Positions 35,999 to 45,400 of a stretch of DNA of 64,000 nt are shown here, piece by piece (position 1 is the stretch's first letter; each line of letters opens with the position of its first letter). The position numbers were made by a program, and so were the translations under genes. The stretch is from contig NZ_CP058364.1 of NCBI RefSeq assembly GCF_013391805.1, forward strand, positions 3,644,791 through 3,708,790, written 5' to 3'. The notes beneath the pieces were generated by a model. The model did no database searches and was not told the DNA's origin. It saw only the letters and a list, made by a program, of their open reading frames with translations. Origin of the DNA: Galbibacter sp. BG1 (lineage in GTDB: Bacteria > Bacteroidota > Bacteroidia > Flavobacteriales > Flavobacteriaceae).

Positions 35999-36262
35999 AC
36001 AAAAAATTATATTTTTCCAGATAGGGAGGGAAACTATCTCTGTAATACTTATAATACATCAAAAATACACCATAAAAAATAGCTTTCCTAAATGTTTTAA
36101 TACCTTTAACCCCGAAAACGGTTTTTATGAAATTTGTATCACCAAATTCAATCTCTTGCTTCCTATTAAAATGTCTAATTTTTATAGCAAATAGCAAAGC
36201 GGTCGAGGTGGGCAGGGAATTTTTGCTTATTTCACTTCATAAAATATAAAAATGTACATTAA

Positions 36263-37498
36263 ATGAAAACACTCTATATAAAGATAAAGGAATTATTGCA
36301 GGTACGGGAAAGTGGAATTTCTAAAATTAGCGGAAGTGACATGGAAACCTTGCCGACCATAAAAAATGCTTTTTTACTGATTGAAGACGACACCATTATA
36401 GACTATGGGAAAATGGAAAATGCGCCAATCGAAAAGGCTGACAAAACTTTGGATGTAGCAGGCAAGATGATATTACCGAGTTGGTGCGATAGCCATACCC
36501 ACTTGGTCTATGCTGGAAATAGGGAACAAGAGTTTGTGGATAGAATTAACGGACTCTCCTATGAAGAAATCGCCAATAAAGGAGGAGGAATATTAAATTC
36601 CGCTAAAACGTTGCAAGAAACTTCAGAAGCAGACCTATTTGAACAATCGAGCAAACGCTTGGAGCAAATAATACGTTTGGGTACGGGAGCTGTAGAAATT
36701 AAAAGCGGCTACGGACTCACCACTGAAGCAGAATTAAAAATGCTAAAAGTAATTCGCCGCTTAAAGAAAAAGTATCCCATAGCCATTAAAAGTACTTTTT
36801 TAGGGGCTCATGCCGTACCGTTGGAATTCAAAAAAAATAAGGATGAGTATATTGCAAAAATCATCAATGAAATTTTGCCTGAAGTAGCTAGATTAAACCT
36901 TGCAGATTATATAGATGTGTTTTGCGAGAAAGGATATTTTTCGGTGGGTGAAATGGAAGCCATTCTTTTTGCCTCCAAAAAATTTGGATTAATCCCAAAA
37001 GTGCATGTAAACCAATTTAACGCAATTGGTGGAATTCCTGCTGCCGTTAGACACGAAGCGTTAAGCGTTGACCATTTAGAGGTTATGGACAAGGAAGATT
37101 TTAAAAGTTTGAAGAATACAGATACCATGCCAGTGGGACTCCCATTGTGTTCGTTTTTCTTGGGCATTCCATACACGCCAGCCCGGGAGTTAATGGATAA
37201 CGGACTCCCATTTGCCCTGGCAACCGACTACAATCCTGGGTCTTCACCAAGCGGAAATATGAACTTGGTGGTGTCTACCGCTTGTATAAAAATGAAAATA
37301 ACCCCAGAAGAGGCTATTAACGCAGCCACCATAAACGGAGCCTATGCCATGGGGATTTCTCAAACCCACGGAAGTATTACCAAAGGAAAGAAGGCTAATT
37401 TTATCATCACCAAAGAAATTCCTTCGTACGGATATCTTCCCTACGATTTTGGCAATAACAATATTGAACGGGTTATTTTAAACGGAAAAGCCATTTAA
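36263..37498 (+). CDS. hutI: imidazolonepropionase
   Basis: This 411-residue amidohydrolase opens imidazolone propionate to N-formimino-glutamate in histidine breakdown. It has the metal site SHTHLVYAGNREQEFVDRINGLSYEEIANKGGGI (HxH), GTGAVEIKSGYGLTTEAELKML, TFLGAHAVPLEFK, VFCEKGYFSV, KVHVNQFNAIGG, and ALATDYNPGSSPSGNMNLVV. The other hut genes are not adjacent, which is common in this group. It is divergent from pta; the 264-base gap holds no other gene that I can support. Length is normal for HutI (about 405-415). Confidence 0.95.
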   Translation: MKTLYIKIKELLQVRESGISKISGSDMETLPTIKNAFLLIEDDTIIDYGKMENAPIEKADKTLDVAGKMILPSWCDSHTHLVYAGNREQEFVDRINGLSYEEIANKGGGILNSAKTLQETSEADLFEQSSKRLEQIIRLGTGAVEIKSGYGLTTEAELKMLKVIRRLKKKYPIAIKSTFLGAHAVPLEFKKNKDEYIAKIINEILPEVARLNLADYIDVFCEKGYFSVGEMEAILFASKKFGLIPKVHVNQFNAIGGIPAAVRHEALSVDHLEVMDKEDFKSLKNTDTMPVGLPLCSFFLGIPYTPARELMDNGLPFALATDYNPGSSPSGNMNLVVSTACIKMKITPEEAINAATINGAYAMGISQTHGSITKGKKANFIITKEIPSYGYLPYDFGNNNIERVILNGKAI

Positions 37499-37554
37499 AC
37501 TCAAGATATTTATTCTGTAGTAACCCCTCTTTTGAAAGGATTCGATATAAAAAA

Positions 37555-37581
37555 AGCTCTTTTCAAGTTTTGAAAAGAGCT
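37555..37581 (-). terminator. strong rho-independent terminator of the PorP-like gene
   Basis: AGCTCTTTTCAA pairs perfectly over 12 bases with TTGAAAAGAGCT around a 3-base loop, and the minus strand continues in a T run (37549-37554). It ends the sprB-like/PorP-like transcript. Confidence 0.85.
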
Positions 37582-37617
37582 AAGTCTAACATCGTTAATT
37601 TCTATGTTTAGAAAAAT

Positions 37618-39801
37618 TTATTTTACCCATAGTACCCATTTATCGGCAAAATAAGTGTCGTTTACATTGTTACGCTGTAGACTTTTTATGGTTAAATAGC
37701 GATCTGCCTTGTACAAATACACATAATAATAATCATTCTCAGGATTTATAAAAAACTTAGGTTCAAAACCTCGGTTTCTTAGATCGTCCACAAAATCATT
37801 AAAATAATTAGCCTGTGAGAATACATTCACTACAAGATAAAATCCTTTTTCAATTCCAGGAGCGCTGTTAATGGTTTTGTAACTGGTATCCTTCCCAAAA
37901 ATTTCAGCAGTCACCGCTGTGCTATCTATACTTTTTGAATCTAAAGTATTAGCGATGGAGTCACTGCGTTTTAAAAATTCCTGGTATTCTGCTTCGATCT
38001 GTTCTTCTTCGGTAACTGTAGCGTTTTCCTGCTTAGTTTCGGCTTCTACAGTTTTGTTGGCCGTTTTATTGAATTGTTCTTGGGCCGCTTTTGCATATTC
38101 CTCTGCATCTGCCTCGTAAACCACTGCAGCTTCACTTTTTACCGCTGTATACTCCTTAGCACTGTCTTCCCCTTTGGTAGTCACAGCCTGATTGTATTCA
38201 TCAGCATCTGCTTTTTCGGTAGCTTTAGATACACCGCTTTCAGATCCGGTTGCAGCTTCACTTACGGTACTTTTTGGAGCAGTTGTAGCATTGTTTACAA
38301 CAGGATACTCTGCAATCTCTTCTGCCGCTGAAGTCTCTTTTGATTTTTGGTTTTTAACATCGGCTGAAACATATTCTTCTACATCCGTACTTTGCTGAAT
38401 TTTATCTTCGGAAGTATTGGCAGTTTGGTACTCATCAACCGTATCTAGGTTTTTGATAGTTCCAGTATTGCCTTCTTTACCACCATCGGTTTTTCCCTTG
38501 TTTTCTTCGGAAGCCTTTTCAGTAGCGGTACCTGCATACAGAGCGTATTTATTAGTATCACTTTTTTCGCTTGCTGCTGTTTTAGTGGATTTTTCACTTT
38601 TTGATTCGGTATCTACTGCTTTTCCTGAATCTGCTACTTCATCCTGCTCCTTTTCAGAGGTAGCTTCACCACCATATAATGCATATTTAGAGGTGGTCTT
38701 TTCATCAATCTCTTTATTTGTATTTTCTGAAGCAATAGCTTCTGACGCGTTTGAACTGGAAATCCTCTCTGCATCTTCTTCCCTTTTTCTACGTAACTCT
38801 TCCGAAGAAATAAAATCCTCTTCATTAACATTTTTGGTCGTTACCGCCTTTCCACCGGTAGCCGCTTGGTTTTTACGCATCTCACGAGGCCCGAGCTCTA
38901 TGGTCGCTATCGCTTCGTAAGTTGCCCCAAAAGAGTTATTGGTATTACTCGTTCCATTTTCGTACACAATACCAACACTTATACCCTCTCCTATTTTCAC
39001 CCCTAAACCGGCCGCTATACCATAATTGGTATTATATCCCGCTTGAAACCATCCTGTGTAAGGCAAGTCTATAATAGAATTAAACCCGAACTGGAAATCT
39101 TCGTTGGGTAGAGTCTTTCCGTAGACCATGGTTCTCCAAACAGCATCTTCCATAAAACCGATCGCCCGATCGAAAGATTTACTATACGCCAATTGTCCTG
39201 AAAATATTTTATTGGAAAAGTCGGTTACCGTATTGGAGTCGTTGAAATTATAATCAAATAGGTTTTCGGCGTAAAATCCGATATCAAACTTATCTATGGA
39301 GAGGTTTATCCCCGGCATTACCAGCAACAAAAAATCATCTTGGTTTTCTAAAACTGCTGGATCTGGCTCTGTAGAGTTGATGGCATTTTTGTTTAAGCCC
39401 CTTCTAAACAGGGTGGAGTTTAAACCAACCGTTAGGGAAGTCTCATCGCTAAAAGGCACACTGTAAGCATAGTTGAGTAGCAAACCAGAATCGGTAAGTA
39501 GTCCTAAATTTTGTTGATAGAGCCCTAAACCAGCCCCCGAACGTTCACCTACTTTTCCAGAGTAGCTCAATAAATAAGTTTGTGGGGAATTATCTATCCC
39601 TGTCCACTGAATCCTGCTCCAAAAACTCACTGCTTTTGTATCGTTTCTAACAATACTAAAGGTGGGATTCACCAAAAACCGATTGTATTTGGTAAGGTTC
39701 TGTTGTCTCCAATCTACCGTCGCACTTCTGTTTTCAACCTGAGAAAATAGCACATACGACATGAGTAGCAAACCAAAGGTAAGTAGGTATTTCTTTGCCA
39801 T
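37618..39801 (-). CDS. PorP/SprF-family T9SS outer-membrane protein with long repetitive linker and SPOR-like C-terminus
   Basis: This 727-residue protein has a signal peptide (KKYLLTFGLLLMSYVLFSQ) and a PorP/SprF barrel domain at about residues 25-305 (NLTKYNRFLVNPTFSIV, GAGLGLYQQNLG, LPYTGWFQAGYNTNYGIAAGLGVKIG). A low-complexity stretch rich in Ala, Glu, Lys, Thr (about 310-640) follows and carries regularly repeated Tyr words such as KYALYGG, KYALYAG, DEYQ, EEYV, AEYP, DEYN and KEYT. The last 75 residues (KGFYLVVNVFSQANYFNDFVDDLRNRGFEPKFF) resemble a SPOR domain. SprF-type proteins help secrete their adhesin partner; the gene just upstream encodes one. The fused tail is unusual, as SprF is usually about 300-350 residues. 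Confidence 0.88.
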   Translation of the reverse strand: MAKKYLLTFGLLLMSYVLFSQVENRSATVDWRQQNLTKYNRFLVNPTFSIVRNDTKAVSFWSRIQWTGIDNSPQTYLLSYSGKVGERSGAGLGLYQQNLGLLTDSGLLLNYAYSVPFSDETSLTVGLNSTLFRRGLNKNAINSTEPDPAVLENQDDFLLLVMPGINLSIDKFDIGFYAENLFDYNFNDSNTVTDFSNKIFSGQLAYSKSFDRAIGFMEDAVWRTMVYGKTLPNEDFQFGFNSIIDLPYTGWFQAGYNTNYGIAAGLGVKIGEGISVGIVYENGTSNTNNSFGATYEAIATIELGPREMRKNQAATGGKAVTTKNVNEEDFISSEELRRKREEDAERISSSNASEAIASENTNKEIDEKTTSKYALYGGEATSEKEQDEVADSGKAVDTESKSEKSTKTAASEKSDTNKYALYAGTATEKASEENKGKTDGGKEGNTGTIKNLDTVDEYQTANTSEDKIQQSTDVEEYVSADVKNQKSKETSAAEEIAEYPVVNNATTAPKSTVSEAATGSESGVSKATEKADADEYNQAVTTKGEDSAKEYTAVKSEAAVVYEADAEEYAKAAQEQFNKTANKTVEAETKQENATVTEEEQIEAEYQEFLKRSDSIANTLDSKSIDSTAVTAEIFGKDTSYKTINSAPGIEKGFYLVVNVFSQANYFNDFVDDLRNRGFEPKFFINPENDYYYVYLYKADRYLTIKSLQRNNVNDTYFADKWVLWVK

Positions 39802-39836
39802 ATAGAACTAAACTAATTTGGGGTTAATTTTAGCTT

Positions 39837-41993
39837 TTAGTTGACTAATGTAATGGAACCTTTTTTAATATTCTTACCTTTTTTGTTAACAAAGTAGTAG
39901 AAAACTGGAGTTTCTACGGTAGTATTCATTGAAGAATTAGGCCAGTTATTTTCATACTTATTTGTTTTTAAGACAGTTGCCCCGTATGAGTCACATATAA
40001 CCACCTCTACTTCAGGGTCGTTAATAAATTTTTGTGGAAGCGTCCATTTATCGTTTACAGAGTCGTTATTTGGACTAATAACATTTGGAATTTCAACCAC
40101 ATTGTTAGAATCTACCGTTACCGTTTTTTCGATTCTGCACTCCCCTACCTGAGCTGTTAAGGTGTAAATCCCCTCTTCTTTGATACTAAAGAAAGCGGTC
40201 TTGCTTAGAATATTTCCATCAGCATCTTTCCATTCGTAGGAATCCCCTCCTGTAGCCGTAGCCTCTACTACCCGCTCTGGAGATACGGTAATTTGCTCTC
40301 CTGGATAAATTTCCACTAAATCTTCTGTATTTTGATCTAAGGTTACAGTTTTAGAAGTAATGGCACAACCACCATAACTTACTTCTACTGTATAATCGCC
40401 CAAGCTGGCAGTAGTCAACATATTGGATGTTCCTTCATTTATTAAAGTAGTTCCGTTGTACCATTTATATTCTGCTCCATCGATAGCGGTAACCGATAAA
40501 ATACCATTAAGATTTGCACAAGTAACCGGTTTTTCGATTTGTAGGTTTAAACTGGGAAGTCCCAATACCACCTGCTTTTTATCACTTACATAAGTTCTAT
40601 CCTTGTAGGTTACTTCCAATTGATAAGCTCCATTCGACTTATAATCCAGTGTTAAGGAAGTATTTGAATTTTTTAAATAATCTCCATCTTTTAACCATCT
40701 AAGTTGAAAGTTATGAAAGAAATCTTGGCCTATGGTTATTTTGTCTCCATTTTTCAACGTACCTACAATTCCAGCCACTTTAAGTTGGGTGTTGGTTGTT
40801 TTACAAGCCTCGTAAGAAGAGTCGGTAATAATATCTGCTGTAAACGATACCGGTTCGAATACCTTAAAAGTTTCAGATTTCACGTTGCCTCCACAAGAAT
40901 TGCTGGAAGTTACCTCGGCATAATATTCCCCCGGCGCATTTACCACCATATTCGATTGGTTGTAACCCTCTGTAACCAATTCGCCATTTTTAAACCAATT
41001 AATTTCATTACCCTTATCGTTCGTTTTTATGGAAAGGGTTGCTGTATTATCTCCAATAATCACAGCATTTAATGGGGAAGTTACTTCTACAATAGTTGAC
41101 TTATTTTGTAAAACACTTACCGTTTCAGAAGAAGATGTACACCCCCCTCCGTTGGTTACTTCCAAACGGTAGCTTCCCAATTGATCTCCATTGGAGTTAT
41201 CAATTTCCAGTTTTGGCTCATAAGAGGAGAGTCCGTTTATTTTTTCTTCATTTTTATACCAAGTATATATATAGTTATCATTATCGATGGATGCTTGTAA
41301 AACAATAGTAGTTTCTGTACACGCCTCAATACTTTTATTACCCAAAATGGACACATCAAAAGATTCCCCTTTATTAACAATTACTAGGTTGGAATAAATA
41401 TTTCCTGTACAGTTACCATAATAAGGTTCTGCATAATATTCACCAGGCTCAGTAACCTGCAAAGAGTTTTGCTTGCTCACCTTAAAGATAGAACCGTCTT
41501 TATACCAAACGTATTCATCGGCAACATCTTTATCCAGTGAAATGGTAGCACCTGAAGTACTGCATAGACTAACGTCTTTATAATTATTAAGCACTAGCGT
41601 TTCGTTTGGCACAAAAAAGGCATCGAAAGCAGCAGTCGAAGCTCCAATTATCTCTGGAGAGGTGCTTTTTAAGCGAATTTTATAGTTTTCCCCATTAACT
41701 TCTTGGGGTAAAGAGAAAGAGGCATCAAATTTAAATGAAAAGTTTTGGCCCTCCACTGTTTTTAAAACGGTAGGCTTAGAAAAAGAACCTTCCTTATCAG
41801 ACAATTCTATAAAAAACTTATTATCTGCCTGAAAAGGTTTTTCATCAAAAGAGAAAGTAGCATTAAAGGTATTGAAAGCACCATTTACACATGCATATTC
41901 AAAGTGAAGTTGTGGTGCATTGATTTTTTGACCATAGCTATTTGCTAGAAATAGTAAAAAAATAATTCCGAAGGTTGCTGTTGTCTTTTTCAT
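39837..41993 (-). CDS. gliding-motility-type surface protein with Ig-like repeats and C-terminal gliding domain
   Basis: I place the start at ATG 41991-41993 (MKKTTATFGIIFLLFLANSYGQ), giving 718 residues; the 22 residues upstream in frame are basic and not a signal sequence. After the signal come several PKD/Ig-like repeats, each with a conserved YxWYKDG-type element (YVWYKDGS, YTWYKNEEK, INWFKNGEL, LRWLKDGDY, YKWYNGT, YEWKDADG) and paired cysteines. The end (about 640-718) is the gliding-motility-associated C-terminal domain with EIPNVISPNNDSVNDKWTLP, which directs secretion by the type IX system. It is SprB-like but much shorter. It is 35 bases upstream of the PorP/SprF gene, matching sprB-sprF order. 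Confidence 0.9.
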   Translation of the reverse strand: MKKTTATFGIIFLLFLANSYGQKINAPQLHFEYACVNGAFNTFNATFSFDEKPFQADNKFFIELSDKEGSFSKPTVLKTVEGQNFSFKFDASFSLPQEVNGENYKIRLKSTSPEIIGASTAAFDAFFVPNETLVLNNYKDVSLCSTSGATISLDKDVADEYVWYKDGSIFKVSKQNSLQVTEPGEYYAEPYYGNCTGNIYSNLVIVNKGESFDVSILGNKSIEACTETTIVLQASIDNDNYIYTWYKNEEKINGLSSYEPKLEIDNSNGDQLGSYRLEVTNGGGCTSSSETVSVLQNKSTIVEVTSPLNAVIIGDNTATLSIKTNDKGNEINWFKNGELVTEGYNQSNMVVNAPGEYYAEVTSSNSCGGNVKSETFKVFEPVSFTADIITDSSYEACKTTNTQLKVAGIVGTLKNGDKITIGQDFFHNFQLRWLKDGDYLKNSNTSLTLDYKSNGAYQLEVTYKDRTYVSDKKQVVLGLPSLNLQIEKPVTCANLNGILSVTAIDGAEYKWYNGTTLINEGTSNMLTTASLGDYTVEVSYGGCAITSKTVTLDQNTEDLVEIYPGEQITVSPERVVEATATGGDSYEWKDADGNILSKTAFFSIKEEGIYTLTAQVGECRIEKTVTVDSNNVVEIPNVISPNNDSVNDKWTLPQKFINDPEVEVVICDSYGATVLKTNKYENNWPNSSMNTTVETPVFYYFVNKKGKNIKKGSITLVN

Positions 41994-42279
41994 AAGTAGT
42001 CGTTTTAAAAACTTGGGTACTTTTTTTAAACTCTTAATCTTATTCTCAGCAAAACTCAAACTAAAACAAACTCTTATTTTTCATTTTGCTTATACCAAAT
42101 ATATGAAACAAAAAATAATAATCGTTTAAAAACCTATATTTTCGATGAAATGCATAGTGATTTTATCGAATTTTATTATTTACGCTGTTTTTCCAATTTT
42201 TAAATTGAATACTAATCGCCCTATTTTCAACCAGATAATTGCGTTTTAACCCCTAATATTCCAATAAACCGTTTTTTTA

Positions 42280-42309
42280 TTGTTTTAAAACAGCTTTATT
42301 TTAATTTTG
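42280..42309 (+). promoter_or_regulatory. complete -33/-7 promoter before the histidine phosphatase gene
   Basis: TTG at 42280-42282 is followed after 19 bases by TAATTTTG (42302-42309), which matches the Bacteroidota consensus (TTTG, 19-21 bases, TAnnTTTG). The ATG is 32 bases downstream. The rest of the 348-base gap (41994-42341) is AT-rich and holds nothing else that I can support. Confidence 0.6.
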
Positions 42310-42341
42310 AGATTTATTAATTCAGACTATAAAATACAACC

Positions 42342-42854
42342 ATGAAAAAAATCTTCCTTTTAGTTACCTTAACGCTATTGATGATAAACTGCGACACACC
42401 AAAGCCTGAAGTAAAAAGTGAAGTAACTACACTCTATTTTATAAGGCATGCCGAAAAGAATCGTGAAAACCCGGAAGATAGAGACCCTGCATTAACAGAA
42501 AAAGGAATGATAAGAGCCAAGAAGTGGAGCGAAATATTAAAAAATGTAACCTTTGACGCTGTTTATTCTACTGCCTACACAAGAACTGTAGAAACAGCCA
42601 CTCCCACGGCCTATAAAAATAATTTAGATATCATTAAATATGAACCCGAGAATTTAAACACTCTTGAAATTTTTAAAAATGGATACGATAATGTATTGGT
42701 TGTCGGACATAGCAACACCGTACCAAAACTCGTAAATAAACTTATAGGTGAAGATCACTACGAAGACATTGAAGATACCAATAATGGCAATCTTTATATC
42801 GTAACATTAGAAAATCAAGATGTAATTTCGGTAAATCTATTAACAATCAATTAG
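42342..42854 (+). CDS. histidine phosphatase family lipoprotein (SixA-like)
   Basis: This 170-residue protein has a lipoprotein signal (LLVTLTLLMINC). The phosphatase domain has LYFIRHAEKNREN (RHxE, catalytic His), LTEKGMIRAKKWSEIL, VYSTAYTRTVETATPTA and VVGHSNTVPKL (second His). Members remove phosphate from proteins or small metabolites by a phosphohistidine step. The lipid anchor places it outside the cytoplasm. Its substrate is unknown. Its 3' end is 60 bases from the convergent DUF6503-like gene. Confidence 0.9.
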   Translation: MKKIFLLVTLTLLMINCDTPKPEVKSEVTTLYFIRHAEKNRENPEDRDPALTEKGMIRAKKWSEILKNVTFDAVYSTAYTRTVETATPTAYKNNLDIIKYEPENLNTLEIFKNGYDNVLVVGHSNTVPKLVNKLIGEDHYEDIEDTNNGNLYIVTLENQDVISVNLLTIN

Positions 42855-42914
42855 TAACTTCCTGCTTCATTTATCAATTTACTCGGAAGCTAGAACTTAA
42901 AGCACCCCTCTTTA

Positions 42915-43649
42915 TTATTGTACTTGAACATTTTCAAGATCTATTTTAGAAAGTAATTCCAACTTATCTTCATTGAACAATTTATCCAACTCTAGAAGAT
43001 CTGCGTCCTTATTGGCTGGCTTGTAGTTTTTGTAATCCACAAAATCGATCCCTTCAATAGTTCTTCTGTTATATGCTTCCCTAAATCGCATCCCGCCTTC
43101 ATTTACATGATACTCATAGGCCAAATAATCCACTTTGTACGTCTCTAAATTAATCCAGTATAAAAAAACATCTTCAAAATCCTCTCCACCACCTTCTTGG
43201 TCGAACCAAACCTTAATCTTAAAATAAGACTTACCCTTTATATCTGTTTTACCCAAAAGCTCTTTATTCACCGAAGCACCATCGAGTCCGAAAGGCAAGT
43301 ATGCGAAATAGTGCACTGAATTCACGCTGTTCTTTAGCTTATTGGAAGTAGTGTCTGCCATCTGGACCGGTTTCCCATCTACCAATCTTTTAAAACTATC
43401 GTTGTTTAAAATATCTTCAATAACTACGGAATCTTTGATTATTCTTTTAAGCTCAAACCTCCCTTGTTGCCGTGTGGATTGGTATTCCTTCCCCCTAAAA
43501 ACAAATGAAATCTCCTTTCCATCCAAGTTATTCATCCCAGAAACTTCAATAGACTTATTTATAATAGTGTTCACATCATCACCCATATTTGGTGTACAAC
43601 CGCTCAAAAAAGCTAAAATAAGTAAGGATAGGGTAAGTTTTAATTTCAT
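42915..43649 (-). CDS. lipoprotein, DUF6503-like
   Basis: I place the start at ATG 43647-43649 (MKLKLTLSLLILAFLSGC), which gives a lipoprotein signal and 244 residues; the 32 residues further upstream in frame look non-coding. The mature part has ISFVFRGKEYQSTRQQGRFELKR, KGKSYFKIKVWFDQEGGGEDFEDVFLYWINLETYKVDYLAYEY and GGMRFREAYNRRTIEGIDFVDYKNY. This pattern fits a family of Bacteroidota lipoproteins of about 230-260 residues (DUF6503, from memory) whose role is unknown; the lipocalin-like beta content suggests binding. It is divergent from smpB. Confidence 0.75.
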   Translation of the reverse strand: MKLKLTLSLLILAFLSGCTPNMGDDVNTIINKSIEVSGMNNLDGKEISFVFRGKEYQSTRQQGRFELKRIIKDSVVIEDILNNDSFKRLVDGKPVQMADTTSNKLKNSVNSVHYFAYLPFGLDGASVNKELLGKTDIKGKSYFKIKVWFDQEGGGEDFEDVFLYWINLETYKVDYLAYEYHVNEGGMRFREAYNRRTIEGIDFVDYKNYKPANKDADLLELDKLFNEDKLELLSKIDLENVQVQ

Positions 43650-43776
43650 AAAAAAGGTTTGTTTGAAAAAATAAGAAGCAAATATATTGTTTTGCGTATT
43701 TAAACCTTTTAAAATCCTCTTAAAATAGCCATAATTAAGCTTCACATTCCATAATTGTTACTATTTTTGATGCCAT

Positions 43777-44238
43777 ATGCAGAATAATGTAAATATAAAG
43801 AATAAGAAAGCTCGATTTGAGTATGAGGTTTTAGATACACTGGTAGCTGGTATTGTATTATCTGGTACAGAAATAAAATCCATACGACAAAGCAGGGCCT
43901 CTATTGCCGAAAGCTTTTGTGAATTTAATGAAGATGGCGAACTGTTTGTTATAAACATGACAGTGGAAGAATACACACACGCAACACATTTTAATCACCA
44001 ACCTAAAAGTGCCCGAAAATTACTTTTAAATAAACGGGAGCTTAAAAAATGGCATAAAGACGTAAAAGTATCCGGGAACACCATTGTTCCCCTAAAGTTA
44101 TTTGTTAACGATCGCGGACTCGCAAAGATGCAAATTGCCTTGGCAAAAGGTAAAAAGCTTTACGACAAACGTGAAACCATAAAAGATCGTGATAATAAGC
44201 GAAACCTCGACCGGGTAAAAAAAGCTTACAATAACTAG
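43777..44238 (+). CDS. smpB: SsrA-binding protein
   Basis: This 153-residue protein binds tmRNA and delivers it to stalled ribosomes. It has NKKARFEYEVLDTLVAGIVLSGTEIKSIRQSRASIAESF, MTVEEYTHATHFNHQPKSARKLLLNKRELKKW and LKLFVNDRGLAKMQIALAKGKKLYDKRETIKDRD, then a basic tail (NKRNLDRVKKAYNN). The final helix, which enters the ribosomal decoding centre, is intact. A TATTTTTG at 43762-43769, seven bases before the ATG, may be its -7 element with a short leader. No ssrA gene was seen nearby. Confidence 0.96.
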   Translation: MQNNVNIKNKKARFEYEVLDTLVAGIVLSGTEIKSIRQSRASIAESFCEFNEDGELFVINMTVEEYTHATHFNHQPKSARKLLLNKRELKKWHKDVKVSGNTIVPLKLFVNDRGLAKMQIALAKGKKLYDKRETIKDRDNKRNLDRVKKAYNN

Positions 44239-44314
44239 TTTCAACATTCGCTTTTCCACTATTTGTAGACGGGCAAAAGCCAGATATCTTTGGCCTTTAT
44301 AGGCTATAACAAAA

Positions 44315-44338
44315 AAGTCCTCTAAAAAAAGAGTACTT
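44315..44338 (-). terminator. terminator of the galK-galT operon
   Basis: On the minus strand AAGTACTCT and AGAGGACTT pair (one mismatch) around a T-rich loop, followed by TTTTTT. It lies about 20 bases after the galT stop. Confidence 0.65.
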
Positions 44339-44359
44339 AATATATATATATCTTAAAAA

Positions 44360-45400
44360 TTACCATTTAGAATAATGCTCCGTAGGCAACTTTTTTAAAT
44401 TTTCTGCCGCCGATTCTGCCGTGATATCCCTCTGCGGATTCGCAAACATTTCATACCCTACCATAAATTTCTTCACTTCAGCAGATCTTAATAAAGGTGG
44501 ATAAAAAGACATATGAAAATGCCATTCTGGGTGCTCCTCCCCATCGGTAGGACGTTGATGTATTCCGGAAGAATAAGGAAATGAGGTCTCAAAAAGATTA
44601 TCAAACATAATCGTCAATTTTTTAATGATTGATGCAAAAGCGATCTCTTCAGCCTCGTTTAACTGACCTATATCCTGAAAGTGTTTCCGTGGAATAATCA
44701 TAGCTTCGTATGGCCATACCGCCCAATAGGGCATTAACGCTACAAAATGTTCGTTAGTGACTAAAATCCTCTCATTTAGTTCTAGTTCTTGTTCTAAATA
44801 ATCTTGCAATAAACTTCTTTTTTTCTGCTCCCAGTAGTTTTTCTGCTGTTCTTGTTTCTTTAAAACTTCCTCTGGAATTGAAGACTGCGACCATATTTGT
44901 CCATGTGGATGTGGATTGCTACACCCCATAACCGCTCCCTTATTTTCAAAAATTTGAACGTGATTTATAGCTTCTTGAGCTCCTAACTCTACGTATTCTT
45001 TTTTCCACAACTTAACTACATTGGTAATGGCTTCATTTTCCATTAAAGGCAAGGTTAGTGCATGATTTGGGGAAAAACAAACCACTTTACATATCCCTGT
45101 TTCGGTTTCGGCTTTCAGCAAACCATTTTCATACTTTTCTTCTTCTATATTTGGGAGTAGCGCTGCAAAATCGTTCACAAAAGAATATGTGCCTTTATAA
45201 TCGGGATTGGTGTCGCCACTGGCTCTTTCATTCGTAGGGCATAAATAACAAGAAGGATCGTAAGTTTCTTTCTGCAATGCTGTTTTCTTGTCTTTTTTAC
45301 CCTGCCACGGTCGTTTCGTGCGATGCGGGGAAACCAACACCCACTCCCCCGTTAAAATATTATATCTCCTATGCGGTTTATTATTAATTGTGTTTGCCAT
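44360..45400 (-). CDS. galT: galactose-1-phosphate uridylyltransferase
   Basis: This 346-residue Leloir-pathway enzyme exchanges UMP between UDP-glucose and galactose 1-phosphate. It has RYNILTGEWVLVSPHRTKRPWQGK, a zinc-type DPSCYLCPTNER, the active-site CSNPHPHGQIW (HPHGQ, nucleophile His), and HWHF-like ending with EWHFHMSFYPPLLRS. Length is typical (about 345-350). Its ATG overlaps the galK stop by one base (TAATG), so the pair is translationally coupled. Confidence 0.96.
   Translation of the reverse strand: MANTINNKPHRRYNILTGEWVLVSPHRTKRPWQGKKDKKTALQKETYDPSCYLCPTNERASGDTNPDYKGTYSFVNDFAALLPNIEEEKYENGLLKAETETGICKVVCFSPNHALTLPLMENEAITNVVKLWKKEYVELGAQEAINHVQIFENKGAVMGCSNPHPHGQIWSQSSIPEEVLKKQEQQKNYWEQKKRSLLQDYLEQELELNERILVTNEHFVALMPYWAVWPYEAMIIPRKHFQDIGQLNEAEEIAFASIIKKLTIMFDNLFETSFPYSSGIHQRPTDGEEHPEWHFHMSFYPPLLRSAEVKKFMVGYEMFANPQRDITAESAAENLKKLPTEHYSKW

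Noticed and set aside
35991..36197. 68-residue minus-strand open frame upstream of pta
   Set aside because: It overlaps the pta start and reads as basic and aromatic-rich non-coding sequence with no conserved pattern.
38417..38920. 167-residue plus-strand open frame
   Set aside because: It is the complement of the repetitive linker of the PorP/SprF-like gene; its Ser/Val-rich sequence mirrors that bias.
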